From Brugia malayi (lineage: Eukaryota > Nematoda > Chromadorea > Rhabditida > Onchocercidae): a DNA stretch of 32,854 bases. Positions within the stretch are counted from its first letter, which is position 1. Each line of letters starts with the position of its first letter. The position numbers and the translations under genes were made by a program. The notes beneath the pieces are model-generated. The model did not search any database and was not told the origin of the DNA. It saw only the letters and a list, made by a program, of their open reading frames with translations. This document shows positions 1 through 9,092 of the stretch, one piece after another. The DNA lies in assembly GCF_000002995.4 (NCBI RefSeq), contig NW_025062334.1, positions 1 through 32,854 on the forward strand, given 5' to 3'.

Positions 1-520
1 CTTATGTCTTCACAATATTTCTAAATTTTTACCCTAATATAAGTTGAAACCGCTTAATAAAAAGCGTATTAGGAGTATAATATGCCAATTTAACAGGATA
101 AGAAATAAATACTACTCTACCACAATATCACTTTTTGGCCTTTTTTGCCTAGTAAAATCTTCTAAACACTTTATACTAAAAGGTAGTTCACATAAAACCC
201 AATAAGTCCGCGATTATTAAAGTATTTAAACATAAAAACGCCTAGTGTTTTTAAATAGAATATTATCAGGTTAGGCTCTTTGTCTTTTTCTTACTTGTGG
301 ATTCCTTAAATATTTGAGCTGAGATTTACTGGACCACACTGCTTGTATAGCTGCCTTTCTCAGAAAAGAATTTTAACAGTTAACGATAACAATACCAAAA
401 GAAAATAGTGATTATGTTCAACCACGCTGCGAAAAAACTAATAATATGAAACGTAAAAGAGATTATATAAGTAATGCTTGGGTGGCATTAATTTCTCCTA
501 TAGGAGGATAAACAGTTTGT
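1..520. other. Unassigned sequence at the left edge, probably Wolbachia-derived
   Basis: No reading frame of useful length survives on either strand. The sequence runs directly into a decayed bacterial rpsE piece and its base composition is like the other bacterial pieces, so I infer it is also endosymbiont-derived. I could not match it to a protein. It could equally be host sequence next to the insertion edge. Confidence 0.3.
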
Positions 521-849
521 AAATCTCGCAAAAAAATCGGCTGATTAGGTGATATTACTGTGAAGGTAAGAACTTTCACCATGATTTAAGCTAAATTTTG
601 CCTCTGGTGAAATAGTTTAAGAGCAAGCTAGAGCTGGAACAGGCATTTTGCTGGGGGGATCGATTGGGTCGGTTTTTGAGGTGTTGGGCATAAAAATGTA
701 ATAGCTAATCTACTAGATCGAATTAATCCTCATAAAATCGTTATATGTGCAGTATTATATGTACTATGGTCTTTGATAATATGTTATCTCCTCGTCAAGT
801 AGCGAGCAAAAGAAGTAAAAAGATTGGCGAGGTAGTCGGAAACAGGTAA
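521..849 (+). pseudogene. rpsE: 30S ribosomal protein S5 (rpsE), decayed C-terminal two thirds
   Basis: S5 sits at the decoding side of the small ribosomal subunit. Reading across several frames gives the S5 order: 'HHD', then 'FASGEI', 'RAGTGILLGGSIGSVFEVLG' and the C-terminal 'SPRQVASKRSKKIGEVV' ending in a stop at 847-849. At least three frame changes are needed (near 590, 690 and 750) and there are internal stops, so no product is possible. The first third is missing or unrecognisable. It is followed after 3 bases by rplO, and rpsE close to rplO is the order of the bacterial spc ribosomal operon (rpmD, often between them, is absent here). This joint is therefore an original bacterial neighbourhood rather than a scrambled junction. 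I see a Wolbachia/Rickettsiales-like S5; the strain is not determinable. Confidence 0.85.
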
Positions 850-852
850 AGT

Positions 853-990
853 ATGAATAATGTTATAAAGTTAAACTCTATATTTACTGAATTATTGAAG
901 AAAAAAAAGCCTAAATTAATAGTTAGAGGTATTGGTTGTGGTAAAGGTAAAACATCTGGTAGGGGACATAAAGGGCAGAAGGCTACGCTT
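853..990 (+). pseudogene. rplO: 50S ribosomal protein L15 (rplO), N-terminal fragment
   Basis: The frame opens with ATG at 853 and gives 46 codons with the L15 N-terminal glycine-rich motif '[17 protein letters not shown]', then stops at 991-993. L15 is normally around 150 residues, so only the first third is present. The expected continuation is lost at about 985. The next hundred bases (991-1095) contain a frame I cannot assign before a HIT-family piece begins. The preceding rpsE remnant keeps the natural operon order. The start was chosen because the L15 motif register begins there and it lies 3 bases after the rpsE stop, as expected in an spc-type operon. Confidence 0.85.
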
Positions 991-1095
991 TGAAGGAGAT
1001 GTCTCTAACAGTAAAATGGAGAGCCCCTTCATCTACACCTATTCTGAACCCAGGAAGAGAAAAAGGTGGTCGTGCTCTAAAGCATGTGCAATAAA

Positions 1096-1447
1096 TACTA
1101 TGATAGCAATAACATCTTTGCTCAAATATTAAGGGGTGAGTTGCAAGAAGGTTTATGAGGATGAGGATGTCTTGGCATTTTACGATAAGTATCTGATGCA
1201 CCATTTCACATTTTAGTTGTAACGAAAAGTCAATATATTTCATATGATGATTTTATTTTTAAAGCTTCTGCGGAGGAAATAGTAGGCTTCTTTAAAACTG
1301 TAAGAGAGAGATAACTTATAAATATAACCTAGAAAAAACAGGATATAGATTAGTTACTAACTGCGGTGAAACGGGGAACAAGTTGTGCCGCACTTTCATA
1401 TGGATATTTTAGGTGATAAAAGATTAGGAAAGCATGTAAATTTGTAG
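1096..1447 (+). pseudogene. HIT-family (histidine triad) nucleotide hydrolase, decayed
   Basis: HIT proteins hydrolyse nucleoside phosphoramidates or related nucleotides. Across several frames one reads 'YDSNNIFAQILRGEL', 'KKVYEDEDVLAFYD', 'APFHILVVT', 'AEEIVGFFKTVRE', 'GYRLVTNCGE' and 'VPHFHMDILG', finishing at a stop at 1445-1447. This is close to the whole length of a typical 110-120-residue family member. The family signature is H-x-H-x-H; here the third position is Asp (HFHMD, near 1390-1405). At least three frameshifts break the gene. It is unrelated to the ribosomal genes on its left, so the joint near 1095 is a scrambled one. The family assignment is firm; a specific HIT subfamily is not. 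Confidence 0.85.
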
Positions 1448-1472
1448 TGTTGCTTTCTACGAGTTTTATTAA

Positions 1473-1822
1473 ATGAGTGAATATTTAGCTATAGCAATTT
1501 TTATCTGCGTGTCAATTATACTATCTCTTGCTTTGGGTGTATTGCCTATGTTTCTTGCAATAAGCAAACCAGATAGTGAAAAACTTTCTAACATATGAGT
1601 GCGGTTTTAACCCTTTATCAAGAGCAAGAAAAAATTTTGACATTAAGTTTATTTAGTTTCAGTATTAATTTATGATATTTGACTTAGAAATTGCTTCTCT
1701 TTTTCCTTGCGCTATTTCTTTATCTAAAATAAGCTATTGTGGATTTTGGTCTATGATGATATTTCTTGCAATACTTACTGTAGGTTTTATCCATGAGTGG
1801 TGTAAAGGTGCATTAGAATGGG
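1473..1822 (+). pseudogene. nuoA: NADH-quinone oxidoreductase subunit A (nuoA), frameshifted near-full-length copy
   Basis: NuoA is a small three-helix membrane subunit of respiratory complex I. From ATG 1473 the first helix reads 'MSEYLAIAIFICVSIILSLA', followed by 'VLPMFLAISKPDSEKLS'. An extra base near 1596 breaks the conserved 'YECGFNPL' loop. After one or two more slips near 1650, the frame resumes with the hallmark 'FMIFDLEIA' and continues through the last helix to 'EWCKGALEW' at 1822. The length is close to the usual 115-125 residues, but the natural stop is replaced by foreign sequence in the same frame. Two or three frameshifts make it a clear pseudogene. Confidence 0.9.
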
Positions 1823-2069
1823 GTTATGCTCGTTTAGAACTTGCATTGTTAGTAAGAGTTTCATGCTTTACTTGGCTCAACAAAATAGACATTCGTTCAA
1901 CCTCTGCTACTGCACTGGCTGTAGTTATTACCATATTAGAGATTATTTTATTTATCTTTTCAATTAAACTTACTTTAACACTTCGCAAAGTAATTCATTC
2001 GTTTTCCACATCAATTTTATTTTTTTTTTTTTTAGTAAATAATTTTCAATGTTCAATTTGCTCTGACTA
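1823..2069. other. Unassigned fragment between nuoA and mutS remnants
   Basis: The nuoA frame runs on through this stretch as hydrophobic residues ending in a poly-Phe run from a T-tract, but this is probably not coding in that direction. On the minus strand (about 1830-2008) a mostly open frame reads like a soluble helical protein, including '[19 protein letters not shown]'. I could not identify the family. It is most likely another short Wolbachia piece. Confidence 0.3.
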
Positions 2070-2795
2070 AAAACTACGATTGTCCGCTGAAGAAGAGAAT
2101 GCTTGTTTCATAACTTTGTGTTTATATATCAAATCATTGGAGCTTTCCTTAAGCAGCAATAATGCTTCCCTATGTGTACTAGCATCGAGTGTTCCATATG
2201 ACTCATCTGCAACGCCCTCAACTACTTCATGTAGAAAGATCACCTCCTCTTTCCATTCTTTTATTCTCACACAGAAACACTTGACACTTTTCAAGTATTT
2301 GCTTACTTTAGTATAATGAGTTGCAGAGATAGCGCGGCACTTATTTACATTGTGAATATGTTCAAATTACCGCCTGAGCAATAGATAAGCCATCATACAC
2401 TCCTGTTCCTCTACCAATTTCATCAAGTATTACCAAGGAACGGTCTGTTGCTTGGTTGACTATGGTTGCTGTTTCAATCATCTCCACCATGAAGGTGGAA
2501 TAACCAGCCTTTATATTATCCGTTGCGCCAACCCTGCTGAATATCTTATCATTCACTCCAATATGTGCACTATCTGCTGGCACAAATGAATCCATATGAA
2601 ACTAAAATTGCAATGAGAGCGTTTTGCCTCAAGAAAGTGGCTTTTTTCAGCCATATTAGGGCCAGTAATTAGATGTATACCAGACAAATTGATGCTATTT
2701 GCAATGAACTTATCGTTAACTTCAACAACTGGGTGTCTTTCATTGCAAATATTGAATTCCTTCTACTGTTTCTGGTTTTATCGGCTCATTTAGTA
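2070..2795 (-). pseudogene. mutS: DNA mismatch repair protein MutS, C-terminal ATPase part, frameshifted
   Basis: MutS recognises mismatches and uses a C-terminal ABC-type ATPase. Reading the minus strand from about 2795 gives '[18 protein letters not shown]', then the Walker A region as 'GPNMAEKSH' (family: GPNM.GKST), '[18 protein letters not shown]', the signature '[11 protein letters not shown]' and Walker B '[12 protein letters not shown]', then a helical tail '[20 protein letters not shown]'. The P-loop glycine is Glu and the Thr is His, and the frame slips around 2600 and 2300-2360. The middle of MutS (lever and clamp) is absent. The N-terminal part lies 600 bp to the right on the other strand. 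Confidence 0.92.
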
Positions 2796-3388
2796 AATCA
2801 ACCTTTGCTAATCAGGTCTCTGTTGTCGCTGGAGAGGGAAGTGAGATGAAGATTGGCTATGACTACGATATAGCATGTAACTTCGGTGATTTAAATCGCC
2901 AGAGTTAATAGGGGAGCGTCCAAAAAAACTTAACTGTTGAACAATTTTGTCTACTAGCGAATAATATGTAAATTACTTAATTTGTTGATAAAAATATTAA
3001 AAAAGTATTTTCAGTTTGCTATACAATTCAAAGGTACACCATTTCACAATAAAATAGGGAATTTTGGCCCAAAGATAGAAATAGGCAAGGGTTTCTGTTT
3101 TTTTTCTCTGGTTGCTATTTCTACGCTGTGATTCAATTTGGCAAAAAGATTACATGTATACCTTCCGCAAATGGCAGTTTGGGCTTTTCAAAAAGCCAAA
3201 ATTCTATATAATTTTAGTTATAAGTTATGGCTTATAGAAGAGGCTACCACAGATCTATTGCATATGCACAATTTTCTAAAAAAATAGTAGTATTGCCTTT
3301 GCATAGTATAAAGTATTCCTATGTAAATTCTATGTTATCCATATAATAAAGTTGAAGCTATTGCTAACGCAACGTATTTAAAAATGTT
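2796..3388. other. Unassigned stretch between the two mutS pieces
   Basis: From about 2820 to 2903 a plus-strand frame reads 'SVVAGEGSEMKIGYDYD...' and stops. I do not recognise it. The remaining 450 bases are AT-rich with no open frame. The part just left of 3389 might be the original mutS upstream region, since the mutS start codon is intact, but no clear promoter boxes can be defended. Confidence 0.3.
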
Positions 3389-3857
3389 ATGAACTTCGTA
3401 AGAGAAAAAAATACTCCTTTGATGGAGCAATATTTGAACCTAAAAGCTCAATATCAGGATCATCTGTTATTTTATAGGCTGGGAGATTTTTATGAGTTGT
3501 TTTTTGATGATGCTATTAAAGCTGCGAAGTTGCTGAATATAGTACTAACTAAGAGAGGTAATTTGTATGGGCAAGAGGTACCAATGTGTGGAGTTCCAGC
3601 GCATAGTAGTGAATCTTATCTTCATAAGTTAATAGATTTAGGATTCAAAGTAGCAATCTGCGATCAGTTAGAAACTGCTGATGAAGCAAAAAGCAGGGGC
3701 TATAAATCTATAGTAAAACGTGATGTAGTGCAAATTGTAACTCCAGGAACAATTGTTGAAGATTCGCTATTAGAGGATAAAAACAGCAATGATCTTGCGT
3801 CCATAGTTAAACAAAATGGGGAGTATGCTATTGGCTGGCTTGAATTATCAACAGGAT
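3389..3857 (+). pseudogene. mutS: DNA mismatch repair protein MutS, N-terminal mismatch-binding part
   Basis: From ATG 3389 there are about 156 uninterrupted codons matching MutS domain I and the start of domain II: '[20 protein letters not shown]', '[13 protein letters not shown]', '[10 protein letters not shown]', '[18 protein letters not shown]', then '[11 protein letters not shown]'. The Phe-x-Glu mismatch-wedge motif is seen as 'DFYELFF' (family: GDFYE.F). Homology stops at about 'GWLELSTG' (3857), where the minus-strand nth piece begins. MutS is normally over 800 residues. Unlike the C-terminal piece on its left, this part has no frameshift, which suggests either a younger insertion or chance. 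Confidence 0.93.
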
Positions 3858-4136
3858 GCATGTTTTACACGAGGGTTTTTGTGCTTTGCAAACATATCTA
3901 CCATGTAAAACTAGCCAGTGATGAGCATAGAGTAGGTATTTTTTTGGAACTACATTTAAAAGAGATTTCTCTGTTTTGAACACGTCTTTTTCTTTCACAA
4001 GGCCAATTTTATTGCTCACTCTAAAAACATGAGTATCAACTGCCAATGTTGGAATGCCAAGTCCCGAATTTAAAAATACATTAGCACTCTTTCTTCCAAC
4101 TCCTGGCAAAGACACCAAGTCGTCAAAATTGGGAGA
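3858..4136 (-). pseudogene. nth: Endonuclease III (nth), C-terminal half
   Basis: Nth is a bifunctional DNA glycosylase/AP lyase of base-excision repair. The minus strand reads without interruption from '[20 protein letters not shown]' (helix-hairpin-helix with the catalytic Lys) through '[18 protein letters not shown]' (catalytic Asp in VDTH) and '[18 protein letters not shown]' to '[11 protein letters not shown]'. Three of the four iron-sulfur cysteines (C-x6-C-x2-C) are present; the fourth is cut off at the joint with mutS. The N-terminal half is missing at the joint with ubiE. The piece carries no frameshift. Short shared sequences at both joints are consistent with end joining. Confidence 0.92.
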
Positions 4137-4335
4137 CATAGCAATAAGAATAGTAAGAAGAGAACCGAGTGTTCAGGTTACAGTATGTGATATAAATCAA
4201 AACATGCTAAGTAGAGGACGTAATAAAGCCATAAACTCAAATCAGCTTAATTTTAATTGGGTGTGTGCAAACGCAGAAAGTTTGCCATTTGAAGACTCTG
4301 AGTTCGACTGTTGCACAATAGCTTTTGGTATTCGG
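4132..4335 (+). pseudogene. ubiE: Ubiquinone/menaquinone C-methyltransferase (ubiE), internal fragment
   Basis: UbiE is a SAM-dependent methyltransferase of quinone biosynthesis. The fragment opens inside SAM-binding motif I as 'GDIAIRIV', continues '[18 protein letters not shown]', and includes '[17 protein letters not shown]' and 'IAFGIR' (the UbiE-type motif normally continuing as N-V). About 68 codons remain of roughly 240, with no frameshift. It starts within a few bases of the nth piece on the opposite strand and ends abruptly at 4335, after which the sequence is no longer recognisably bacterial. This is the right end of recognisable nuwt block I. Confidence 0.88.
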
Positions 4336-4870
4336 ATCCTCTCAGAGTCGTCACTAGAGACCGTCTTTCCAGCCCATCATTACGTGCATATTCAAAGCTA
4401 CCCATAGTAACAGTCTTCTTATTTCTGCTCTTTCATTCACTAAATTTACTAGGTCACTACCCCCTCCCCTTCTCCCCCCCAAAACCAGGTGTCCCTCTCG
4501 CAACTGTCTTCACTGGTGCTATTGATATCTTCTTTATATATGTATTAAATATCTTCTTTATATCGGGCAAACAAATAGTAATGTGTGGATCAAAACAACC
4601 AGGTCTAAGCAGTGCATTACGAAACCTCCATAAATTTTAAATAGTGCGTAACTTTAATTTTAGTACTTAATAATCTCTCTATATTGCATTACAGTCAAGA
4701 AAAATAAACACTGAATACCTTTTCTACAGTCTTACAATTTAATTTTCTAATAAAATGCTAGATTTTCAGTAGAAAAATCCGGTAAAGGCACAATTTTTTA
4801 TTGTGCTTTAAGTAAATATACTTTTAACATTATTATTAATCTGTTACGATATTAAACAGATATTTTCTAA
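4336..4870. other. Unassigned sequence right of nuwt block I
   Basis: The first 300 bases are less AT-rich, with a C-rich tract near 4460-4485, and give an open plus frame to 4640 ending in residues that match nothing I know. After 4640 it is AT-rich and frameless. It may be host sequence flanking the insertion or further unrecognised bacterial DNA. Confidence 0.35.
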
Positions 4871-5253
4871 AAAAAAAATGAACAAATACGAAATTTTACA
4901 AGTTTCTATAAAAAGTATTACATAGATTGAAGAATACTGAGAATACGCTATAAGTACTAGATCAGAGTCAACTAAACGTAGAAGATAAAGTTGAACAAAT
5001 GGGTCTTCTAGAAGAAATTAGACATGAGACTATCTCCCACAATATAATAAAAGAATCATTAGCATAAACACGTACTCCTAGTAACAAAAAGAAAGGTGAT
5101 AGTTGACAGCTAAAGTTAATAGAGAGGATGCATAAAAGCAACAGTGCTATTTCCATTGACCGTAAAATCCTTTGTCCAAAGTTAAAACTGAGTGCCAAAA
5201 TTTACGGAGGCTATCTCAATCTGAACCCAGTAGCTTAGAAAAACTAAAAGAAC
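4871..5253 (+). other. Unassigned, possibly a decayed coding fragment
   Basis: A broken plus-strand frame around 4970-5066 reads 'VEDKVEQMGLLEEIRHETIS', and further degenerate pieces follow up to 5220. The 'HETIS' segment faintly resembles the linker of IS630/mariner-type transposases, but I see no DDE residues, and the resemblance is too weak for a call. The fragment ends immediately before a 27-T run. Confidence 0.15.

Positions 5254-5280
<27 letters not shown>
5254..5280 (+). repeat. Poly(T) tract of 27 bases
   Basis: An uninterrupted run of 27 T, seen as poly(A) on the minus strand. It abuts degenerate coding-like sequence on its left. It could be the tail of a reverse-transcribed insertion on the minus strand, replication slippage, or an assembly filler; the sequence alone does not decide. 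Confidence 0.95.
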
Positions 5281-5284
<4 letters not shown>

Positions 5285-5830
5285 ACTTAGTCAAACTCAT
5301 TCGTGCAGTAGTTTCTATAAAATCGCAGCAAAAGAAATATTTCCTAAGTTAGGCAAATTTTTCAGCGACAATATAGATAGAATAATTGAAAAACAGAAGA
5401 AAGACAAGGTTACTAATACACAGAAGATTACTACTCAAAGCAGATTGAACTTGGCTCATTATGCTTGCAGCAAATAGGTTTTACGTCACACCATGCATAC
5501 TTCTTATCAGCACCTATATCTGATTTCTGTTATGGTTTAGTTTTACTTTTGGTTCGGTGGTCATCAAATTTATCAAAAATGTCTATAAGTAGCTCATTTA
5601 CAAGGTACAATCATGTGTGAAACTCAACGGAAAGAATGATTGGAACATGCAGGAAATTTACTGAGTTTATTCAACCATACATAAAAGAGAAACTCATTGT
5701 AAAGGTCAAAGTTAATGCAAGGATCAACAGTGTTGAGAATCTGCACTTCATTTTCAATAAAGTGAATCTTCCCTCTCCTTTAGAGAAGGCAGATAAATTT
5801 AGTCCATTGATATTTAAAATTATTAAAACT
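5281..5830. other. Unassigned stretch before the satellite, with one small open frame
   Basis: A plus-strand frame at 5636-5820 encodes about 60 residues that look protein-like, including 'EFIQPYIKEKLIVKVKVNA' and 'LPSPLEKADKFSPL', before it runs into satellite DNA. Another short frame at 5330-5440 reads 'LGKFFSDNIDRIIEKQKKD'. I recognise neither. They may be the eroded end of a host exon or more bacterial debris. Confidence 0.3.
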
Positions 5831-6890
5831 TATTTTAATAATTACACTGGCCAAATGACCACAATGTATGCGACCAGTATCTATGCAATGCACACAAATT
5901 AATCAATTAAGTTCAGAATAACCATTTTTTTTTTTTTAATGAATTGATATTTATAAATATTTTAACATTTAATTAAAATAATTTCTGACAATACATGTAT
6001 TCATTTCGCAAAATTGTACAAATTTCCTATATTTTGATACTTAAAATAGAAATAAAAATTAATTCTAACTGTAAGAATGAATTAAAGCCGTCATTAATTA
6101 AAAATTTAATTAATTTTGCTAATAAAAAATTGATTAAAGCTTAATTATTAAAGTTTGTTTTATTATTTATGTTGCCAATTGACCACACCATAAATGACCA
6201 GTACCCATGCAACGCTTATAAATTAATCAATTAAGCTCAAAATTTTCTTTACGAATTGATATTTTTTAATAGTTTTAACATTTTAATTAAATTGAAATTT
6301 GACAACACCGGCATTTATTTCATAGTTTAATATGCAAAAACTTTTACAAATTGCACAATTTTCTTAAATTATGGTATTTAAATTTGGAAAATAAATTAAT
6401 TGCAATTGTAAGAATGAAATAAAACCGTGACAAACAAAGAATTTAATTAATTTTGCTAATAAAATATTGATTAAAAGTTATTTTTTAAAGTTTTTTTTAA
6501 TATTTTATGCTGACCAATTGACCACACCGTGATTAACCAGTACCTATGCAACGCTTATAAATTAATCAATCAAGTTCAAATTATCTAATTTTTTTAATGA
6601 TTTGATTTTTTTTTAATATTTTAACATTTAAATAAAATGAGTTTTTGATATTGCTAGAATTTATTTTATAGTTTAATATACAAAACTCTGACAAATTATT
6701 GAATTTTCATAAAATTTGATATTTAAATTTGAAATAAAAATTAATTTCAATTGTAAGAATGAATTAGAACAGTGGCAAATTAAAAATTTAATTAATTTTC
6801 CTCCTAAAATATCATTCAGAACTCAATTTCTAAACTTGATTTTATTATTTTTGCTGTTCAAATGATCACAATGTATGCGATCAGTACCTA
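5831..6890 (-). repeat. Satellite family I, about three monomers in minus orientation
   Basis: The monomer is about 340 bp and extremely AT-rich. It is recognised by a box that reads, on its own plus strand, GCATAGGTACTGG, a short spacer, then GTGGTCATTTGACCAGCA. Here the box is in reverse complement near 5850, 6185, 6520 and 6860, spaced about 340 bp. No gene is present. Copies differ by many substitutions and small indels, so this edge of the array is old. Confidence 0.9.
6221..6520 (+). repeat. Left arm of a long inverted repeat
   Basis: The reverse complement of this segment matches 6893-7200 almost base for base over 300 bp, with an 8-base difference near the outer end and scattered substitutions. 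The arms flank a roughly 370-bp spacer. The match is much closer than between ordinary neighbouring monomers of the same satellite, so one arm was probably copied from the other. Confidence 0.9.
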
Positions 6891-7612
6891 TGCAATTGGT
6901 CAGCATAAAATATTAAAAAAAACTTTAAAAAATAACTTTTAATCAACATTTTATTAGCAAAATTAATTAAATTCTTTGTTTGTCACTGTTTTATTTCATT
7001 CCTACAATTGTAATTAATTTATTTTCCAAATTTAAATACCATAATTTAAGAAAATTGTGCAATTTGTAAAAGTTTTTGCATATTAAACTATGAAATAAAT
7101 GCCGGTGTTGTCAAATTTCAATTTAATTAAAATGTTAAAACTATTAAAAAATATCAATTCGTAAAGAAAATTAGATATTTTGAGCTTAATTGATTAAATT
7201 TTATGCATTGCATTGGTACTTTTATTTACAATTGGTCAATTGATCAGCATGAATAATATAAATAATCTTTAATAATTAAGTTTTAACCCATATTTGATTA
7301 GCAAAATTAATTGAATTTTCAATTTGTGACGGTTTTAATTCATTCTTACAATTAAAATTAATTTTTATTCCAAATTTAAATATCAAAATTTAACAAAATT
7401 CAATATTTTTTTAAGGTTTTGTATAATAAATTATAAAATAAATTCCAGTAATGTCAAAAAGTTATTTTAATTAAATGCTAAAATATTTAAAAATATCAAT
7501 TCTTTAAAAAAAAATAGATATTTTGATATTGAAAAAAAATAGATATTGAAATATATAAATTAATAATAAAATAAACTTTAGAAATTAAGTTTTAATCAAT
7601 ATTTTATTAGCA
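6891..7612 (+). repeat. Satellite family I, plus orientation begins; includes right arm (6893-7200) of the inverted repeat
   Basis: Near 6891 the satellite switches orientation. The minus-oriented box of the previous monomer is interrupted after TACCTATGCA, and the plus-oriented tail GGTCAGCATAA follows directly. From here to 18260 all monomers read in plus orientation. The next box is at 7204-7250; the one expected near 7545 has been deleted, leaving a short scrambled stretch. Confidence 0.88.
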
Positions 7613-7822
7613 AAATTAATTAAATTTTTAATTTTTCACGATTTTAATTCATTCTTACGATTAAAATTAATTTATATTTCAAATTTAAATAATACATTTA
7701 TAAAAATCCCATAATTTGTACGGGTGTTTTGCATACTAAACTAGGTAAGAAGTCCTACTATTCTCAAAATTTAATTTCAAATGATATTAAAAGTATTAAA
7801 AAAAATCATTTAATAAAAAAAA

Positions 7823-8250
7823 CCAAAATTCGAAAGATTTATGTTATTCAGCTATTCTTTATTTATTTTTTTGACTTAACAAAGTTTAATTGCAATATTT
7901 TAAGTTGAAATTTTGTGAAATTTATTAATATTGCTATATCAAATAAAAAGAGAAACAGAAACAGAAAAATTAATACAAAATAATAAACTATGGAAATAAT
8001 TCAAAGAATACTAATACTTCATTAATTAAATTAGAATTAAATTGGTATAAATACAAATTATGAAATGGAAATTAGGATAGAATGTTGCAATTATTTTTCA
8101 AAAAATAATAAAATTAAAAAAAAAAAATGCAATATTAAATACATTGTGTGATTGATTCAATGGAAAAACTAATTGTATGTCAAGTGTAACTAAAAAATTC
8201 TCATAATTTAAATTTAATTAATTTATACAGAAAGTTATTGATAAGAAGTT
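7823..8250 (+). repeat. Non-satellite insert within the satellite (duplicated at 12983-13410)
   Basis: This roughly 430-bp segment interrupts a monomer and does not contain the satellite I landmarks. It is AT-rich, has no open frame of note, and is present once per 5.16-kb unit. It may be a small non-autonomous element or unique DNA trapped in the array. I see no clear terminal repeats or target duplication. Confidence 0.5.
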
Positions 8251-9044
8251 GAATTGAATTAATTGATTGAATTTTATGCGTTGCATAGGTACCGGTAACA
8301 CAAATCGTGGTCATTTGACCAGCAATAATAATAAAATAAACTTTAGAAATTAAGTTTTAATCAATATTTTATTAGCAAAATTAATCAAATTTTTAATTTT
8401 TCACGATTTTAATTCATTCCTACAATTGAAATTAATTTATATTTCAAATTTAAATAATGCATTTACAAAAATCCCATAATTTATACGGGTATTTGCATAT
8501 AAAACTAGTTAAGAAGTTCTACTATTATCAAAATTTAATTTCAAAGCATAAATTCTAATAATACCAAAAATTTACTTTAATTAAATGATAAAATATTGAA
8601 AAATTTCAATTCCTTAAAACAAATAGATATTTTGAACTTAATTGATTAATTTATAAGCGTTGCATAGATACTGGTTACAACATCGTGGTCATTTGATCAG
8701 CATAAATAATTAAATAAACTTTGCAAATTAAGTTTTTATCAATATTTGATTAGCGAAATTGATTAAATTTTTAATTTATCACGGTTTTAATTCATTCTTA
8801 CAATTAAAATTAATTTATATTTCAAATTTAAATAATACATTTATAAAAATCCCATAATTTGTACGGGTATTTTCATACTAAAATAGATACGAAGTCCTAC
8901 TATTATCAAAATTTAATTTCAAAGGATGTTAAAACTATTAAAAAATATCATTTAATGAAAAAAAAAATTGATTATTTTATACGCATAGTGCGGGAACTGG
9001 TCACATACATTGTGGTCATTTGACATCTTAAATAATAAAAAAAT

Positions 9045-9092
9045 GCTTAGGCTTAGGCTTAGGCTTAGGGTATATTTAGGCTTAGGCTTAAG
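9045..9092 (+). repeat. Interstitial TTAGGC island 1
   Basis: Four CTTAGG units, a short GTATATT break, then two and a half more units. The island is framed by AATGCTTA on the left and its reverse complement TAAGCATT on the right (9042-9049 and 9089-9096). TTAGGC is the nematode telomere unit. Both halves run in the same direction. Confidence 0.9.

Noticed and set aside
4968..5198. Minus-strand open frame with hydrophobic residues
   Set aside because: The opposite strand shows more protein-like residue order although broken; the minus frame looks like its shadow.
4871..5253. IS630/mariner-type transposase remnant
   Set aside because: Only a faint resemblance around HETIS. No DDE residues, no terminal repeats and several stops, so the call is not supportable.
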